Source of the DNA: Bacillota bacterium
GTDB taxonomy: Bacteria > Bacillota > Clostridia > Oscillospirales > Oscillospiraceae
Length of the DNA stretch: 64,000 bases
Assembly (NCBI GenBank): GCA_028719885.1
Contig: JAQYLT010000049.1
Coordinates: 1 to 64,000, forward strand
Reading direction: 5' to 3'
Position numbers and translations under genes: made by a program
Notes under the pieces: model-generated
The model's input: the letters and a program-made list of their open reading frames with translations, nothing else
Databases searched by the model: none
What the model was told of the DNA's origin: nothing
Shown: positions 17,454-27,313 of the stretch, in pieces
Layout: every line of letters starts with the position of its first letter
How positions within the stretch are numbered: the first letter of the stretch is position 1

Positions 17454-18722
17454 TTATGCCGTTCTCAGGTCCTTCTGCTTCTTCTTGCGCTTGGCGTTGC
17501 CTTTCCAGGCGTACATCACCAGGGCCACGGCAATTACCGCGTAGCTCAGGAAGGCCCGGAAGTACTCGCCGATAACGGCGTCGCCGAAGAGGGCGCTGGC
17601 TGCCTTCTGCACCGTGAGGAACATCAGGTGGAACAGCAGGGTGCCAAGCAGTGCCTGGGAGTTGGTGGCCCGGTCGATGCTGGCGCCGCCCACCAGGATG
17701 GCCGCACCGGCGTACAGGCCCACCTGCTCATGAGCGGAATAGGTGGTGAGGGTGCCCATGCCGTCACTCTGGATGAACAGCAGCTGGCCCCAACCGGCCA
17801 GGACCGTGGAGATCATGATGGCAATCAGCCGGACCCGGTTGACGTTGATGCCGCTGGCATTGGCGACAGTCTGGCTCTGGCCCACGGCCCGGAATTTCTG
17901 ACCCAGCCGGGTTTTCATAATCAGCACGTTGAAGCCGCACAGCAGCAAAATCAGGATCCAGGTCACACCGGGCACGGTGATGGCCTCGCTGTTTTTGCCA
18001 TTGAAGCAGTTGGCCACCGGCGGCAGGAGGAAAATGGCTGCCAGCACGGCGCTGCACGCGGCGGTGACAATGGCCTTCTTTTGGGTGATCTTTTTCAGCA
18101 GGAACATGACCAGGGCATATACGATGCCCGCTCCGGCGAAGATGTACACGCAGTTCAGGAACGGGATCCGCAGAATGCTGTCGATGGCCTGGGCCAGGCC
18201 GTTGGTGGTCAGGTCCAGGGTGTTCTTCACGCCGGTGGCGCCGATGATGGTGACCTTGCTGTTCAGGGGGATGAAATTGCCGAAGATGTAAAGGAACAGC
18301 AGCTGATAGGCGCCGTTGGCAAAGTAGCCCAAAATCATGGAGCCGATGGTCTCCTGGCCTTTCATCTTGTTCAGCATCACACCCACCAGGTAGCCAAAGA
18401 GGGCTCCCAGAGGCAGGGTGATGGCAGCAGCCACCAGGATACCCACAGGACCGGTGAGGTTCCAGTTAATCGCCAGCAGCAGGCCGATCTGGGCCGCCAT
18501 GGCGCCGATGGTGATGGCGAAGTTGATGCCCATGCCGGCAACGATGGGAATGATCAGCGACAGAACAATAAAGGCATTCCGGCTCAGGCGCTTCATCAGG
18601 TCCCGGGCCACGGAGGTCATGTCCAAATCGCCCAGCAGAATGAACGTCAGGCTCAGCACCAAAAACAGGATGGTAACAATGTATTTTTTCAGGAAATCGG
18701 TGATTTTCTTACTGCCAATCAT
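17454..18722 (-). CDS. ABC importer permease (BMP/nucleoside class), second subunit
   Basis: A 422-residue permease with about nine or ten hydrophobic segments, in the BPD_transp_2 family (SINAN...ASGINVNRVR loop, then GGASIDRAT near residue 340). With the preceding permease it would form the membrane channel of a nucleoside- or purine-type importer like NupP/NupQ or RnsC/RnsD. Its start overlaps the upstream permease stop by 4 bp. Last gene of the four-gene operon; a hairpin terminator follows. Confidence 0.88.
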   Translation of the reverse strand: MIGSKKITDFLKKYIVTILFLVLSLTFILLGDLDMTSVARDLMKRLSRNAFIVLSLIIPIVAGMGINFAITIGAMAAQIGLLLAINWNLTGPVGILVAAAITLPLGALFGYLVGVMLNKMKGQETIGSMILGYFANGAYQLLFLYIFGNFIPLNSKVTIIGATGVKNTLDLTTNGLAQAIDSILRIPFLNCVYIFAGAGIVYALVMFLLKKITQKKAIVTAACSAVLAAIFLLPPVANCFNGKNSEAITVPGVTWILILLLCGFNVLIMKTRLGQKFRAVGQSQTVANASGINVNRVRLIAIMISTVLAGWGQLLFIQSDGMGTLTTYSAHEQVGLYAGAAILVGGASIDRATNSQALLGTLLFHLMFLTVQKAASALFGDAVIGEYFRAFLSYAVIAVALVMYAWKGNAKRKKKQKDLRTA

Positions 18723-20974
18723 TTCTGTTCACCTCCGGACTGTGTCAGCGCGTAAAGGATGATACCGTTGGAGATCATGATTCTCATAACCTCGCTGAGG
18801 CCGCCGCCGCTGACGGCTTCGTTGGCGACCTGCTGGCCCATGGAAAGCACGCCCTCGAAGAGGATCACACCGATGATCACATGGCTGATCTTCGCTTTCT
18901 TCACGCTGGCGCCGCCGATGAGGATGGCGCTGGCGGCGATGAAGCCCAGCTGACGGGGAGCGGTATAGAGCTGGGCATAGCCAAAGGCCTGGGAATAGAC
19001 CACAATACCCACGGCTGCCAGCACGGTGGAGAGCACGGTGCCCAGAATACGCATATGGTCCACATTGATGCCGCTGGCTTCCGCGAACCGGGGATTGGAG
19101 CCCGCGGCGCTCATGCTGATGCCCAGCTTGGACCGGCTGAACAGCCACATCAGGCCGCAGCAGATCAGGAAGAACACAATGCCGCCGGTGGGAACCTTAA
19201 CGCCCCAAATGGTAAAGGAGCCCAGCTCATCCAGAATGTAGGCGTAGTTGCCCAGCAGGCTGTGGGTGACACGGAGGCCCCGGCCGATGAGCAGGTTGAC
19301 CACCCGGGGGTTGGTATAGGGGATGCCCATCCACACCATGCACATTAAGGACACAAAGCTGTAGCCCACATAGGTGGAGATGGTCATCTCGGAGCCTTTC
19401 ATCCGGTTCAGCAGGATGGCGTAGCCCCAGCCCAGGGGGATCGCCACAATGATGCCGCCCACGATGGAGAAAATCAGGCCCGCCCAGCCGGTGATGTTAT
19501 AGTTCAGGGAGGTGACCAGGGCGAACAGGCCGCTGACGCAGCCGATGGTCATACCCATGTTCAGGCTGATGCCGCACTGGATGCCGGGCATCATGGCCAG
19601 CACCAGAACGCCGTACATGGACACACGCTCCAGGATATTGCCGACCAGCATGCTCATGTTGATCTTATAGAACTGGGCTGCCAGCATCAGGCAGATGAAG
19701 AACAGCAGAATGATGGAGCGGCTCACGCCCATCTTACCGGTGATGGGCTTCCAGAAGGTGAACAGCACCGTCAGCAGCAGCATGCCAATGCCCAACAGCA
19801 GCAGATTCTCTGCGTCGGCGGCTGCCACCATCTTCAGCCGGGTCAGGCCCGTGAGGTTCTTGTCCGCGCCGCAGGAGGCGTACTTGGAATACTGCTGGGC
19901 GAAATTCCCCTCGGAAGCGGTGATCACCGCCAGCAGCTTCTCCCGCAGAGCCTCAGCGTCCTTGCTCTTCAGCTCATCCAGGGTGGGAATGCCGGCAACC
20001 AGCACATCCCACAAGGAGGTAAAAGCACTGTTTACCTCATTCTCAAGGGCCTGGAGCTCGTCGCTGTAAACAATATAGCTGTAGTCCACCACCGCTTCAG
20101 CCACGGCGATTTCCGTCTCCGCTTCGGCTTCCGCCGCCTCGCCGGAAATAGCCAGCTTGGCGCAGGCCAGCAGATCTTCTTTGTAATCCTCTGCCCTTTC
20201 ATGTTCGGCCAGATTGGGGACCGCCTGGAGGATGATATCCCACAGGGCATCGTCATCCGCCTCGGCGTAGGCTGTCCAGTCTTCCACCGCGCCGCTGGCG
20301 CTGGCCCAGAGCTGCTGAACCTCCTGGGCATGGTCGGCGGCGATTTCCTCCTCTGTCAGGGCTTTCACCAGCCGGAGCATACCGGGGCGCAGATGCTCGT
20401 TGGAAGACAGGGCTTCCGCCTGGGCGCACAGGGCGCTCCACAGGGCGTCGTCCCCAGGGTTGGCCTCCAGGAAGTCCGTCCAGTCGCCCACAGAACCGGT
20501 CACTTCCTCATACAGCGCGGCGTAGATCTGGTTTTCCGCCTCTTTCATGGCGTTATACCGGTTCTGGATCCCCTGAATGCCGGGAATGGCCGCTTCCAGC
20601 GCAGCCGTATCCACGCCGGTGGTATCGGAATAAAGGGCCGTGGCCTCCGCCCTGGCTTCCGCCTCCGCCTGGTCACAGGCGGCGATGTAGGCATCGGTGC
20701 CCATTTTGCGGAAATCCTTGCTCTTTCGCAGCTCCTGGCTGTAGGCCAGCCGGCGGGAGGCGGCAATGGAATCGATCAGTCCGCTGGTGGCGGTGCTGAG
20801 CACGGCGTCGGTCCGCATGGTATCCAGAATTGTCTGGGTGGATCCCATTCCCCGGACCACATAGCCCAGCAGGGAGGACAGCAGCAGGGCAGCCACCAGC
20901 ACAAACAGCACTCCGCTGAGCAGGCGCCGGGACAGCTGATTCTTCTTTGTGATTTTGGTACTATTCTCTGTCAT
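18719..20974 (-). CDS. ABC importer permease with large N-terminal extracytoplasmic insert
   Basis: A 751-residue permease, roughly double the usual length. After one N-terminal membrane helix (about residues 15-40) comes a 330-residue hydrophilic, Ala/Glu-rich, mostly helical region (about 45-375), with repeats like VGDWTDFLEANPGDDALW and VEDWTAYAEADDDALWDI. Only then follows the standard BPD_transp_2 permease core (about 385-750, with ASGINVDHMR and GGASVKKA). The topology puts the insert outside. It may receive the binding protein or form a coiled stalk. Genes before and after overlap by 4 bp. Confidence 0.88.
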   Translation of the reverse strand: MTENSTKITKKNQLSRRLLSGVLFVLVAALLLSSLLGYVVRGMGSTQTILDTMRTDAVLSTATSGLIDSIAASRRLAYSQELRKSKDFRKMGTDAYIAACDQAEAEARAEATALYSDTTGVDTAALEAAIPGIQGIQNRYNAMKEAENQIYAALYEEVTGSVGDWTDFLEANPGDDALWSALCAQAEALSSNEHLRPGMLRLVKALTEEEIAADHAQEVQQLWASASGAVEDWTAYAEADDDALWDIILQAVPNLAEHERAEDYKEDLLACAKLAISGEAAEAEAETEIAVAEAVVDYSYIVYSDELQALENEVNSAFTSLWDVLVAGIPTLDELKSKDAEALREKLLAVITASEGNFAQQYSKYASCGADKNLTGLTRLKMVAAADAENLLLLGIGMLLLTVLFTFWKPITGKMGVSRSIILLFFICLMLAAQFYKINMSMLVGNILERVSMYGVLVLAMMPGIQCGISLNMGMTIGCVSGLFALVTSLNYNITGWAGLIFSIVGGIIVAIPLGWGYAILLNRMKGSEMTISTYVGYSFVSLMCMVWMGIPYTNPRVVNLLIGRGLRVTHSLLGNYAYILDELGSFTIWGVKVPTGGIVFFLICCGLMWLFSRSKLGISMSAAGSNPRFAEASGINVDHMRILGTVLSTVLAAVGIVVYSQAFGYAQLYTAPRQLGFIAASAILIGGASVKKAKISHVIIGVILFEGVLSMGQQVANEAVSGGGLSEVMRIMISNGIILYALTQSGGEQK

Positions 20975-22563
20975 GCCAGATCACCTTCATACACTTTCTT
21001 ACCGCTCATGGCCAGGCCGAAGGCGGTATCGGAGCTGTCGGGCCGCAGGATGCTGGAAATCTTGCCCTCCGAAACAATGGCGATCCGGTCGCAGACGGAA
21101 CGGAGCTCCTGCAATTCGGAGGAGACCACCACCACCGTCAGTCCCTGCTCCCGGTTCAGCCGCACCAGGGTTTCCAGCACCAGCTGCTTGGCACCGATGT
21201 CGATGCCCCGGGTGGGCTCGGAAACGAAGAGGAACTTGGGCTTCATGGCCAGCGCCCGGGCCACACACACCTTTTGCTGGTTGCCGCCGGAGAGGGTTCC
21301 GGCAGTCTGAGTGGGACCGGTGCAGCGGATGTCCAGGTCCCGGATGCACTGCTCGGCAAATTTGCGGATGCGCTTGGAATCCCGCAGGCCGAAAGGCTTG
21401 GTGAGGAACTCCCCATTGACCTGCATGGCGGTAAAGGCAATGTTATCCTCGATGGACTGGTCCAGCAGCAAGCCCACACCCCGGCGGTCCTCCGAGACCA
21501 TGGCCATGCCGGAGCGCAGGGCGGTTTTGGTATCGTTCAGGGGCAGGGGCTTGCCAAAGAGCTCCACGGTTCCCTCGGCGGGGTACAGGCCCATCACGCC
21601 GTTGGGCAGGCCGATCTTGCCCTGGCCTGCCAGGCCGCCGATGCCGATGATCTCCCCGGTATACACATCCAGGTCGATGCCCTTGACCATTTCGCCGGGC
21701 ATTTCCACCCGCAGGTCCCGCACCTTCAGGGCAATGTCCGTGCCATGGCTGTGGTCGGTTTTGCCCTCAATTTTAATCACGCTGTCGTCGCCCCGGCCAA
21801 TCATCAAGGCGGCCAGCTCTTCCGCGCTGGTCTCCTCCTTCTTCCGGGTGCACACCAGTGTACCGTCCCGGAGGATGGTGATGTTGTGGCAGGCATCCAT
21901 CACCTCGTCAAGCCGGTGGGTGATGAAAATAATGGCGATGCCCCGGCTGGCGATGTCCTTCATCACGGAAATCAGCTGGGCGGCCTCGGACTCCGTCAAA
22001 ACGGCAGTGGGCTCATCGAACACCAGCAGCTTCACACCGGTCTTGTCGATTTCCCGGGCGATTTCCACAAACTGCATGTAGCCAACGGGCAGGGTGCCAA
22101 CCAAGGTATCCTCGGAAATATCGATGCCCACGCTGTCCAGGGCTTTTCTGGCATCCTTTTTCATGGCGGAGCTGTCCAGCAGCTCCAAATCCTTGCCCAG
22201 CAGCTTGCTCACCGGCCAAGATTTGCAGATTTCCCGGTTCAGCTTGATGTTCTCCGTCACCTGAAAGCCGGGGATCAGCATAAACTCCTGGTGGACCATG
22301 CCGATGCCCTTTTCCATGGCATCCATGGGGGACGCGATCTTTACATTTTTGCCGTCCATCAGCACCTCGCCCTGGAAGCCGCCGGTGGAATGAATCACGG
22401 GCATGCCAAAGAGCACGTTCATCAGGGTGCTCTTACCGGCGCCGTTTTCTCCAAGCAGGGCATGGATTTCGCCGGGACGAATTTTCAGGGTGACATCCTT
22501 CAATACGGCGTTTTCGCCGTAGAGCTTGGAAATATGATTCATTTCAAGGATATACTCTGCCAA
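20971..22563 (-). CDS. ABC importer ATPase with two nucleotide-binding domains
   Basis: A 530-residue double ATPase of the sugar/nucleoside importer type (MglA/NupO-like). The first half has Walker A GENGAGKSTLM and Walker B LLVFDEPTAVL with signature LPVGYMQ. The second half has a degenerate Walker A (GLAGQGKIG), signature LSGGNQQK and FVSEPTRGID. I place the start at the TTG of 22563, 8-9 nt after GAGGAGG; the longer frame to 22689 would cover a hairpin and has no ribosome site. Cytosolic engine of the importer encoded on both sides. Confidence 0.92.
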   Translation of the reverse strand: MAEYILEMNHISKLYGENAVLKDVTLKIRPGEIHALLGENGAGKSTLMNVLFGMPVIHSTGGFQGEVLMDGKNVKIASPMDAMEKGIGMVHQEFMLIPGFQVTENIKLNREICKSWPVSKLLGKDLELLDSSAMKKDARKALDSVGIDISEDTLVGTLPVGYMQFVEIAREIDKTGVKLLVFDEPTAVLTESEAAQLISVMKDIASRGIAIIFITHRLDEVMDACHNITILRDGTLVCTRKKEETSAEELAALMIGRGDDSVIKIEGKTDHSHGTDIALKVRDLRVEMPGEMVKGIDLDVYTGEIIGIGGLAGQGKIGLPNGVMGLYPAEGTVELFGKPLPLNDTKTALRSGMAMVSEDRRGVGLLLDQSIEDNIAFTAMQVNGEFLTKPFGLRDSKRIRKFAEQCIRDLDIRCTGPTQTAGTLSGGNQQKVCVARALAMKPKFLFVSEPTRGIDIGAKQLVLETLVRLNREQGLTVVVVSSELQELRSVCDRIAIVSEGKISSILRPDSSDTAFGLAMSGKKVYEGDLA

Positions 22564-22662
22564 GTTCAAAACCTCCTCTGTTTTTTTCGTTTGCAGTGCA
22601 GATAAAAGGATATCCCCTGTCGGCGGCAGCCCACCGCCACGGGTTATCCCTCTATCAACGAA

Positions 22663-22702
22663 TCGCCCGGACCCGTGCCGGTGGGGCACCTGATCCGGGC
22701 GA
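22663..22702 (-). other. intercistronic hairpin between binding protein and ATPase
   Basis: Arms TCGCCCGGA and TCCGGGCGA enclose a 22-nt loop with its own GGTGCC/GGCACC pairing. No T-run follows. Such hairpins after a binding-protein gene often protect its 3' end, so the binding protein is made in excess. Confidence 0.65.
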
Positions 22703-22734
22703 GGTATTATGCTACAAAAGATGCATCAACCGAA

Positions 22735-23877
22735 TCAGCCGACGTAGTCAGCGAAGTTGATGGGCTCCAGGGCCAGCAGATAGTAGTTATCCACAGTGGA
22801 GCCGTCGGCAGCGGTGTAAACATCCATCTCGATAGAATCCAGGCCGGCAGCGGCAGCGATGCACTTAGCCATCAATTCTTCGTCGATCTTGCCCTCGATC
22901 TCGCCCTCAGCATACTTGCAGGCGTAGTCGAACATACCGGCGATCATGCTCATGTTAACGGGCAGGGACCAGGTGGAGAACCGGCCGGTGGCATCCTTGG
23001 TCTCCAGGAAGTTGGCCAGCTCCTTCAGAGCGGCGTCAATATCGCCCTGAGCGGTGGAGTCCAGACCGAAAGCCTGCTGGAAGCCGTGGAAAGGAGAGGG
23101 GCAGCAGGGCAGGGCGTAGTAAGCGTCGGGCTGCTCCAGAACGGCCTGCTGCAGAGCGACCTGCATGCCGCAGTTGGTGCAGTAGAAGCAGACCTTCTTG
23201 CCGGCGTACTCTTCCATGACCTTGGGAACATCCTCCAGGATGGCAGCCTGAGCGCCGCTCATGCCGGCATCACCGGTGGGATCGGGGCAGTCACGGTCAA
23301 CGAACTCGATGCCGTAGCTTTCCGCGGTGTCCTTCATGGCAACGCGCTTGCCCTGGATGGTCTCATAGCCCAGGTGACGGGCGAAGGAGTAGTGAACCAG
23401 GACTTCGCAGCCCCACTCGTAGGCCAGGTCAGCAACCTGATAGCCGCAGCCGATCTCGTCGTTGGCCAGGCAGATATCGGCAGCAGCGCCGATGGGCACG
23501 GGATCCTCAGCGGGAACGCCGCAGACCAGCAGGATGTCGGGCCGCTTTTCCTTGATCTGGTTGAACGCAGCGGTAGCGCCCTGCACGCCCTGGACGAAGA
23601 GGATGGCCTTGACTTCGGGATCCTCAGCAAAGGTCAGCAGCTTGGAAATGGTGGTCTCAACCTCGGAAGAGAAGTTGTCGGGATAAGTATCGTGCAGAAC
23701 GATGTCGGGGTAGGCTTCCTTCAGAGCCTCGGCAGCGTAGTACTCCTCGTCACCCTGGGAGGTGGTGCCGGTGAGGATTGCGATCTTGTAGGGGCTGCTC
23801 TCTTCAGCGGCGGCAGCAACAGCGAAAACGCCAACCAGCATGACAAGAGCCAGAAGCATGGAGACAAGCTTTTTCAT
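22735..23877 (-). CDS. secreted substrate-binding protein, DUF3798-like
   Basis: A 380-residue exported protein starting at the ATG of 23877 (AAGGAGG upstream). The signal peptide MKKLVSMLLALVMLVGVFAV ends near AAAAEES without a lipobox, so release or retention by the permease is possible. The mature part begins YKIAILTGTTSQGDEEYYAAE and has a periplasmic-binding fold pattern; I associate it with DUF3798 (from memory, moderate). Four clustered Cys residues (VCFYCTNCG, then PCCPSPF) are unusual for an exported protein. First gene of the importer operon; ligand unknown. Confidence 0.8.
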   Translation of the reverse strand: MKKLVSMLLALVMLVGVFAVAAAAEESSPYKIAILTGTTSQGDEEYYAAEALKEAYPDIVLHDTYPDNFSSEVETTISKLLTFAEDPEVKAILFVQGVQGATAAFNQIKEKRPDILLVCGVPAEDPVPIGAAADICLANDEIGCGYQVADLAYEWGCEVLVHYSFARHLGYETIQGKRVAMKDTAESYGIEFVDRDCPDPTGDAGMSGAQAAILEDVPKVMEEYAGKKVCFYCTNCGMQVALQQAVLEQPDAYYALPCCPSPFHGFQQAFGLDSTAQGDIDAALKELANFLETKDATGRFSTWSLPVNMSMIAGMFDYACKYAEGEIEGKIDEELMAKCIAAAAGLDSIEMDVYTAADGSTVDNYYLLALEPINFADYVG

Positions 23878-23945
23878 GAGTAATTCCTCCTTCATAATTG
23901 TCCTTTTGCAAAAGACGAAAGTCTTTCCGGCAAGAACTTGTCCAC

Positions 23946-23974
23946 ATTGTAGCATCAAATGTCCACGAATGCAA
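23946..23974 (-). promoter_or_regulatory. promoter of the importer operon
   Basis: TTGCAT, 17-bp spacer, TACAAT on the minus strand, about 70 bp before the start at 23877. Confidence 0.75.
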
Positions 23975-24166
23975 GAAAAAAGCTTCAATTATTCATTTTT
24001 TGGTGTTTTGCACCAACCAAGGCCCTGATTTTTTAGGCTTAAATGGAAAAATTAACCAAATGCTTTGGGCTAAATCTGCATCACGCATGATACATATATG
24101 CAAATCGACTTCACGCCGCAAATTGGAATTTGGTGGGTTCGTTGAATGGGATACTTTCCGCATGTT

Positions 24167-24313
24167 CGTAGGGAACGGATTTATCCGTTCCGAAAGATGG
24201 GTGAACATCCCTGGTTCGTTGGATGGTAGCGGGTTCCTTTTTTCAACATTTTTCCATTCAACGTACCACCCCCAAATCGTTACCGGGCGGAACGGATAAA
24301 TCCGTTCCCTACG
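24167..24313. repeat. palindromic repeat unit R6
   Basis: Two CGGAT-type cores at 24167 (+) and 24288 (-), span 147 bp, interior reversed relative to R1. Boundary tag AAATTGGAATTT lies at 24118 and CAAATTCCAAT at 24326. Confidence 0.95.
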
Positions 24314-24349
24314 AATCACCTCTGCAAATTCCAATCCCCCGGGGTTCCC

Positions 24350-24398
24350 AGGATATCTTATATCTTACATCTCATATCTTATATCTTATTATATCCCC
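24350..24398. repeat. TATATCT-type microsatellite
   Basis: Degenerate tandem of 7-8 bp words (TATCTTA, TATCTTACATCTC, ATATCTTAT) between R6 and the stop of the FAD protein, whose TAA stop lies inside it. Similar tracts occur at 38503 and 42383. Confidence 0.8.
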
Positions 24399-25957
24399 AG
24401 CACAGCTTCTGCGGTGAGGATGCCGTCAACGGCGGCGGACATGATGCCCCCGGCGTAGCCCGCCCCCTCGCCGCAGGGGTAGAGCCCTTTCAGCCGGGAC
24501 TGGCGGGTTTCGTCCCGGAGGATCCGCACCGGGGAGGAGCTTCTGGTCTCCGGGGCGGTGAGCACCCCATCCGGATGGGAAAAGCCCGCCAGATTTCCCT
24601 CCAAAGCGGGAATGGCCTGCTCCAGGGCCCGGGTGATGACCTCCGGCAGCACCTCATGCAGATCGCACCAAGTCACTCCGGGGCGATAGGTGGGACTGAC
24701 GCTTCCCGGGCCGGTGCTGGCGTGTCCATCGAGAAAATCCCCCACCCTTTGAGCGGGAGCCCGGTAGCCGCCGCTGACCTGGTAGGCCCGCTGCTCAATC
24801 TCCCGCTGCCAGCGCATGCCCCCCAGATTGCCGGGATAGGGAAAAATCTCCGGGTTCAATGTGACGAGCAGTGCCGCGTTGGCATGCTCCCCCGCCCGGT
24901 CGGCATTGCTCATGCCGTTGGTCACCACCCCGCCCGGCTCCGAAGCGGCGGCCACCACATAGCCCCCGGGGCACATGCAAAAGGTATACACGGTGTTCTG
25001 GTCCAGATGCTTTACCAATTTATAATCCGCCGGGGGCAGCGCCGGATTCTCTGCGCCGTACTGGGCCCGGTTTACGTCTTTCTGCAGGTGCTCGATCCGC
25101 ACCCCCATGGAAAAGGGCTTGGGCTCCATGGGAATTTTCTGTTCCTCCAGCATGGAAAAGGTATCCCGGGCGCTGTGGCCGATGGCAAGCACCGCCTTTT
25201 TGCAGGGGATCCGCTCTCCGGTCTGGGTCATGAGCGCCCGGAGCTCGCCGTTCTCCTGCTCCAACCCAGTCACTTGGGTACAAAACCGCACCTCGCCCCC
25301 CAGGGCAAGGATCCTCTTTCGCAGATTCTGCACCACATCCAGCAGCACATCGGTACCCACATGGGGCTTGGCGTCATACAGGATATCCTCCCGGGCTCCC
25401 GCTGCCACAAATTGCTCCAAAATCCAGGCAATTCTTGGGTTATTCACCCCGGTGTTCAGCTTCCCGTCGGAGAAGGTGCCCGCGCCCCCCTCGCCGAACT
25501 GGACGTTGCTCTGGGGGTCCAGGGGGCCGCCGGAGAAAAAGGCCTCCACCTTTTTGTGCCGGGTAGCCGCGTCCTCCCCCCGTTCCAGCACCAAAGGTCT
25601 CTGCCCTGCCAGGGCCAGGATCAGCGCCGCGAACATGCCCGCCGGTCCGAAGCCCACCACCACCGGTCGGATTTCCGCCGCCGGGCGGGGCTTGGGCGGC
25701 TGATAGAAAGACACCGGGGCCAGGGAGGCCCGCTTGCAGGCGGCGTGCTTCAAAAGCTTCGCCTCGCTGCCCTCCACGGTCACATCCAGGGTGTAGATGA
25801 TTTTCACCTCCGGCTTTTTCCGGGCATCCACACTGCGCCTTACAATTTTAATTTCCCGAATTTTAGAGGGGGAAAGCCGCAAAAGCCTTGCCGCCTCAAA
25901 TTGGAGCTGGCTGACGCTGTGCTCCGGTGGGAGGGAAATATCCCGCAATCGAATCAT
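24389..25957 (-). CDS. FAD-dependent dehydrogenase-like protein (COG2509 type)
   Basis: A 522-residue flavoprotein. A small N-terminal domain (about residues 1-85, beginning MIRLRDISLPPEHSV) precedes a Rossmann FAD site (VVVGFGPAGMFAAL near residue 95). Family marks SNVQFGEGGAGTFSDGKLN and CMCPGGYVVAAASEPG follow. The substrate is not known for this family. The ATG at 25957 overlaps the upstream flavoprotein stop by 4 bp, so the two are coupled. An alternative start further up would lie in the neighbour and is not needed. Confidence 0.88.
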   Translation of the reverse strand: MIRLRDISLPPEHSVSQLQFEAARLLRLSPSKIREIKIVRRSVDARKKPEVKIIYTLDVTVEGSEAKLLKHAACKRASLAPVSFYQPPKPRPAAEIRPVVVGFGPAGMFAALILALAGQRPLVLERGEDAATRHKKVEAFFSGGPLDPQSNVQFGEGGAGTFSDGKLNTGVNNPRIAWILEQFVAAGAREDILYDAKPHVGTDVLLDVVQNLRKRILALGGEVRFCTQVTGLEQENGELRALMTQTGERIPCKKAVLAIGHSARDTFSMLEEQKIPMEPKPFSMGVRIEHLQKDVNRAQYGAENPALPPADYKLVKHLDQNTVYTFCMCPGGYVVAAASEPGGVVTNGMSNADRAGEHANAALLVTLNPEIFPYPGNLGGMRWQREIEQRAYQVSGGYRAPAQRVGDFLDGHASTGPGSVSPTYRPGVTWCDLHEVLPEVITRALEQAIPALEGNLAGFSHPDGVLTAPETRSSSPVRILRDETRQSRLKGLYPCGEGAGYAGGIMSAAVDGILTAEAVLGI

Positions 25958-27168
25958 GGCATTTCCTTTCCGGCGCTGAGCCCCGCCAGGCGGCCGGAGC
26001 TCCAGGCCCATTGCAGATTGTAGCCGCCGCAGTCGCCGTCCACATCCAGCACCTCGCCGCAGGCAAAGAGCCCGGGCACCAATTTGCTTTCCATGGTTTT
26101 GTCCTCAAATTCTTCCGTGAGGATGCCCCCCGCCGTCACCTGGGCGCTGTCCATGCCCAGGGGCTCCGTCAGAGGCACCTCAAATTGTTTCACTGCCTCC
26201 ACTGCCCCCCGGAGGGCCTCCTCCGGCAGCGCGGAAATGGGGGTTTGAATGGAAATCCCCGCCGCCTGGGTCAGCACCCGGCCCAGCCGGTTGTGGAGAA
26301 TGCCGGTGAGCAGCTCAGAAGCGGGCAGCGGCGTGGCCCTCCGGCGAAGAAGCTCCCGCAGCAGGTCCTCTTCCCCCACATCCGGCAGAAAGTCCAGTCG
26401 GCAGCACCAATTTCCTTTCTGCCGGCACACATCCCGGGAGATTTCAAAAATCACCGGACCGGAGAGGCCGTATTCCGTGAATTGCAGCTCTCCCCGGCTG
26501 GCCCGTACCGTTGCCCCGTCCAAAAGGATCTCCGCCCGGCAGTTGGCCCGGACGCCCTTGAGGCCCACCACGCCGCCCCAGGAGGATTTCAGCTGCACCA
26601 AGGCAGGCCGCAGGCGGCTGCACCGGTGGCCCAGGCTTCGCAGCAGCTGATAGCCCGACATGGTGCCTCCCAGCTTCGTCCCCGCCAGGCCGCCGCAGGC
26701 GATGATGAGCCGGCGGCAGTCCAGGGCAGCTTCCCCATATTCCAATCGGAAGCCCCCCTCCGTCTTTTTTACCTTTTCCACCTCTGCTCCCAGCAGCACC
26801 CGGATATTGGGCTTTTCCAGGGCAAAGCGCAGCACATCCACCACGGAATTCGCCTGGTCGGAATAGGGATACACCCGGCCCGATTCCTCCGCCACGGTGA
26901 AAAGCCCCAGCTTCCGGAACCACTCTAAGGTCTTTTCCGGCGGGAACATAGAGATGGCATATTCCCAGAATTCCGGCTGGTCCCCATGGTAGCCCCCCTG
27001 GGCGGCATGGAGGTTGGATAAATTGCAGCGGCCATTGCCGGTGGCCTGGAGCTTGCGGCCCAGCCTGGCCTGGCGCTCCAAAAGCACCACCTGGTTGTTT
27101 GGATTCTCCGCCGCAGCCAGTGCCGCCGCCATGCCGGAGGCCCCGCCGCCAATGATCGCGATTACCAT
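25954..27168 (-). CDS. HI0933/YhiN-family flavoprotein
   Basis: A 404-residue NAD(P)/FAD-dependent protein. The N-terminus MVIAIIGGGASGMAAALAAA is the FAD-binding loop; RKLQATGNGRCNLSN and the C-terminal GEVLDVDGDCGGYNLQWAW are diagnostic of the HI0933/YhiN (BaiN-like) family. The role is uncertain; some relatives were linked to bile-acid dehydroxylation. I chose the ATG at 27168, about 9 nt after GAGGAAAA; a second ATG at 27174 is possible. First gene of a two-flavoprotein operon. Confidence 0.9.
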   Translation of the reverse strand: MVIAIIGGGASGMAAALAAAENPNNQVVLLERQARLGRKLQATGNGRCNLSNLHAAQGGYHGDQPEFWEYAISMFPPEKTLEWFRKLGLFTVAEESGRVYPYSDQANSVVDVLRFALEKPNIRVLLGAEVEKVKKTEGGFRLEYGEAALDCRRLIIACGGLAGTKLGGTMSGYQLLRSLGHRCSRLRPALVQLKSSWGGVVGLKGVRANCRAEILLDGATVRASRGELQFTEYGLSGPVIFEISRDVCRQKGNWCCRLDFLPDVGEEDLLRELLRRRATPLPASELLTGILHNRLGRVLTQAAGISIQTPISALPEEALRGAVEAVKQFEVPLTEPLGMDSAQVTAGGILTEEFEDKTMESKLVPGLFACGEVLDVDGDCGGYNLQWAWSSGRLAGLSAGKEMP

Positions 27169-27313
27169 AATCATTTTCCTCATTTTTAAGATGGACAAAT
27201 TGGAATTTGCCGTTTGAAAATTCCCAACCATTATACCCCATATTTCCTGAGCACACAAGAAAAACTTCTTTCCTGTCGGGCAAAGATGTGGTATACTTAA
27301 TTTTGGTGATTAC

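Noticed and set aside
20971-22689. 572-residue version of the importer ATPase starting at 22689
   Set aside because: The extra N-terminus covers an intercistronic hairpin and has no ribosome site; TTG at 22563 follows GAGGAGG and begins at the domain edge.
22735-23877. Classical BMP lipoprotein with a lipobox
   Set aside because: The signal peptide ends in an Ala-rich cleavage region without the Leu-X-X-Cys box, and the sequence lacks BMP hallmarks, so a DUF3798-like assignment is preferred.
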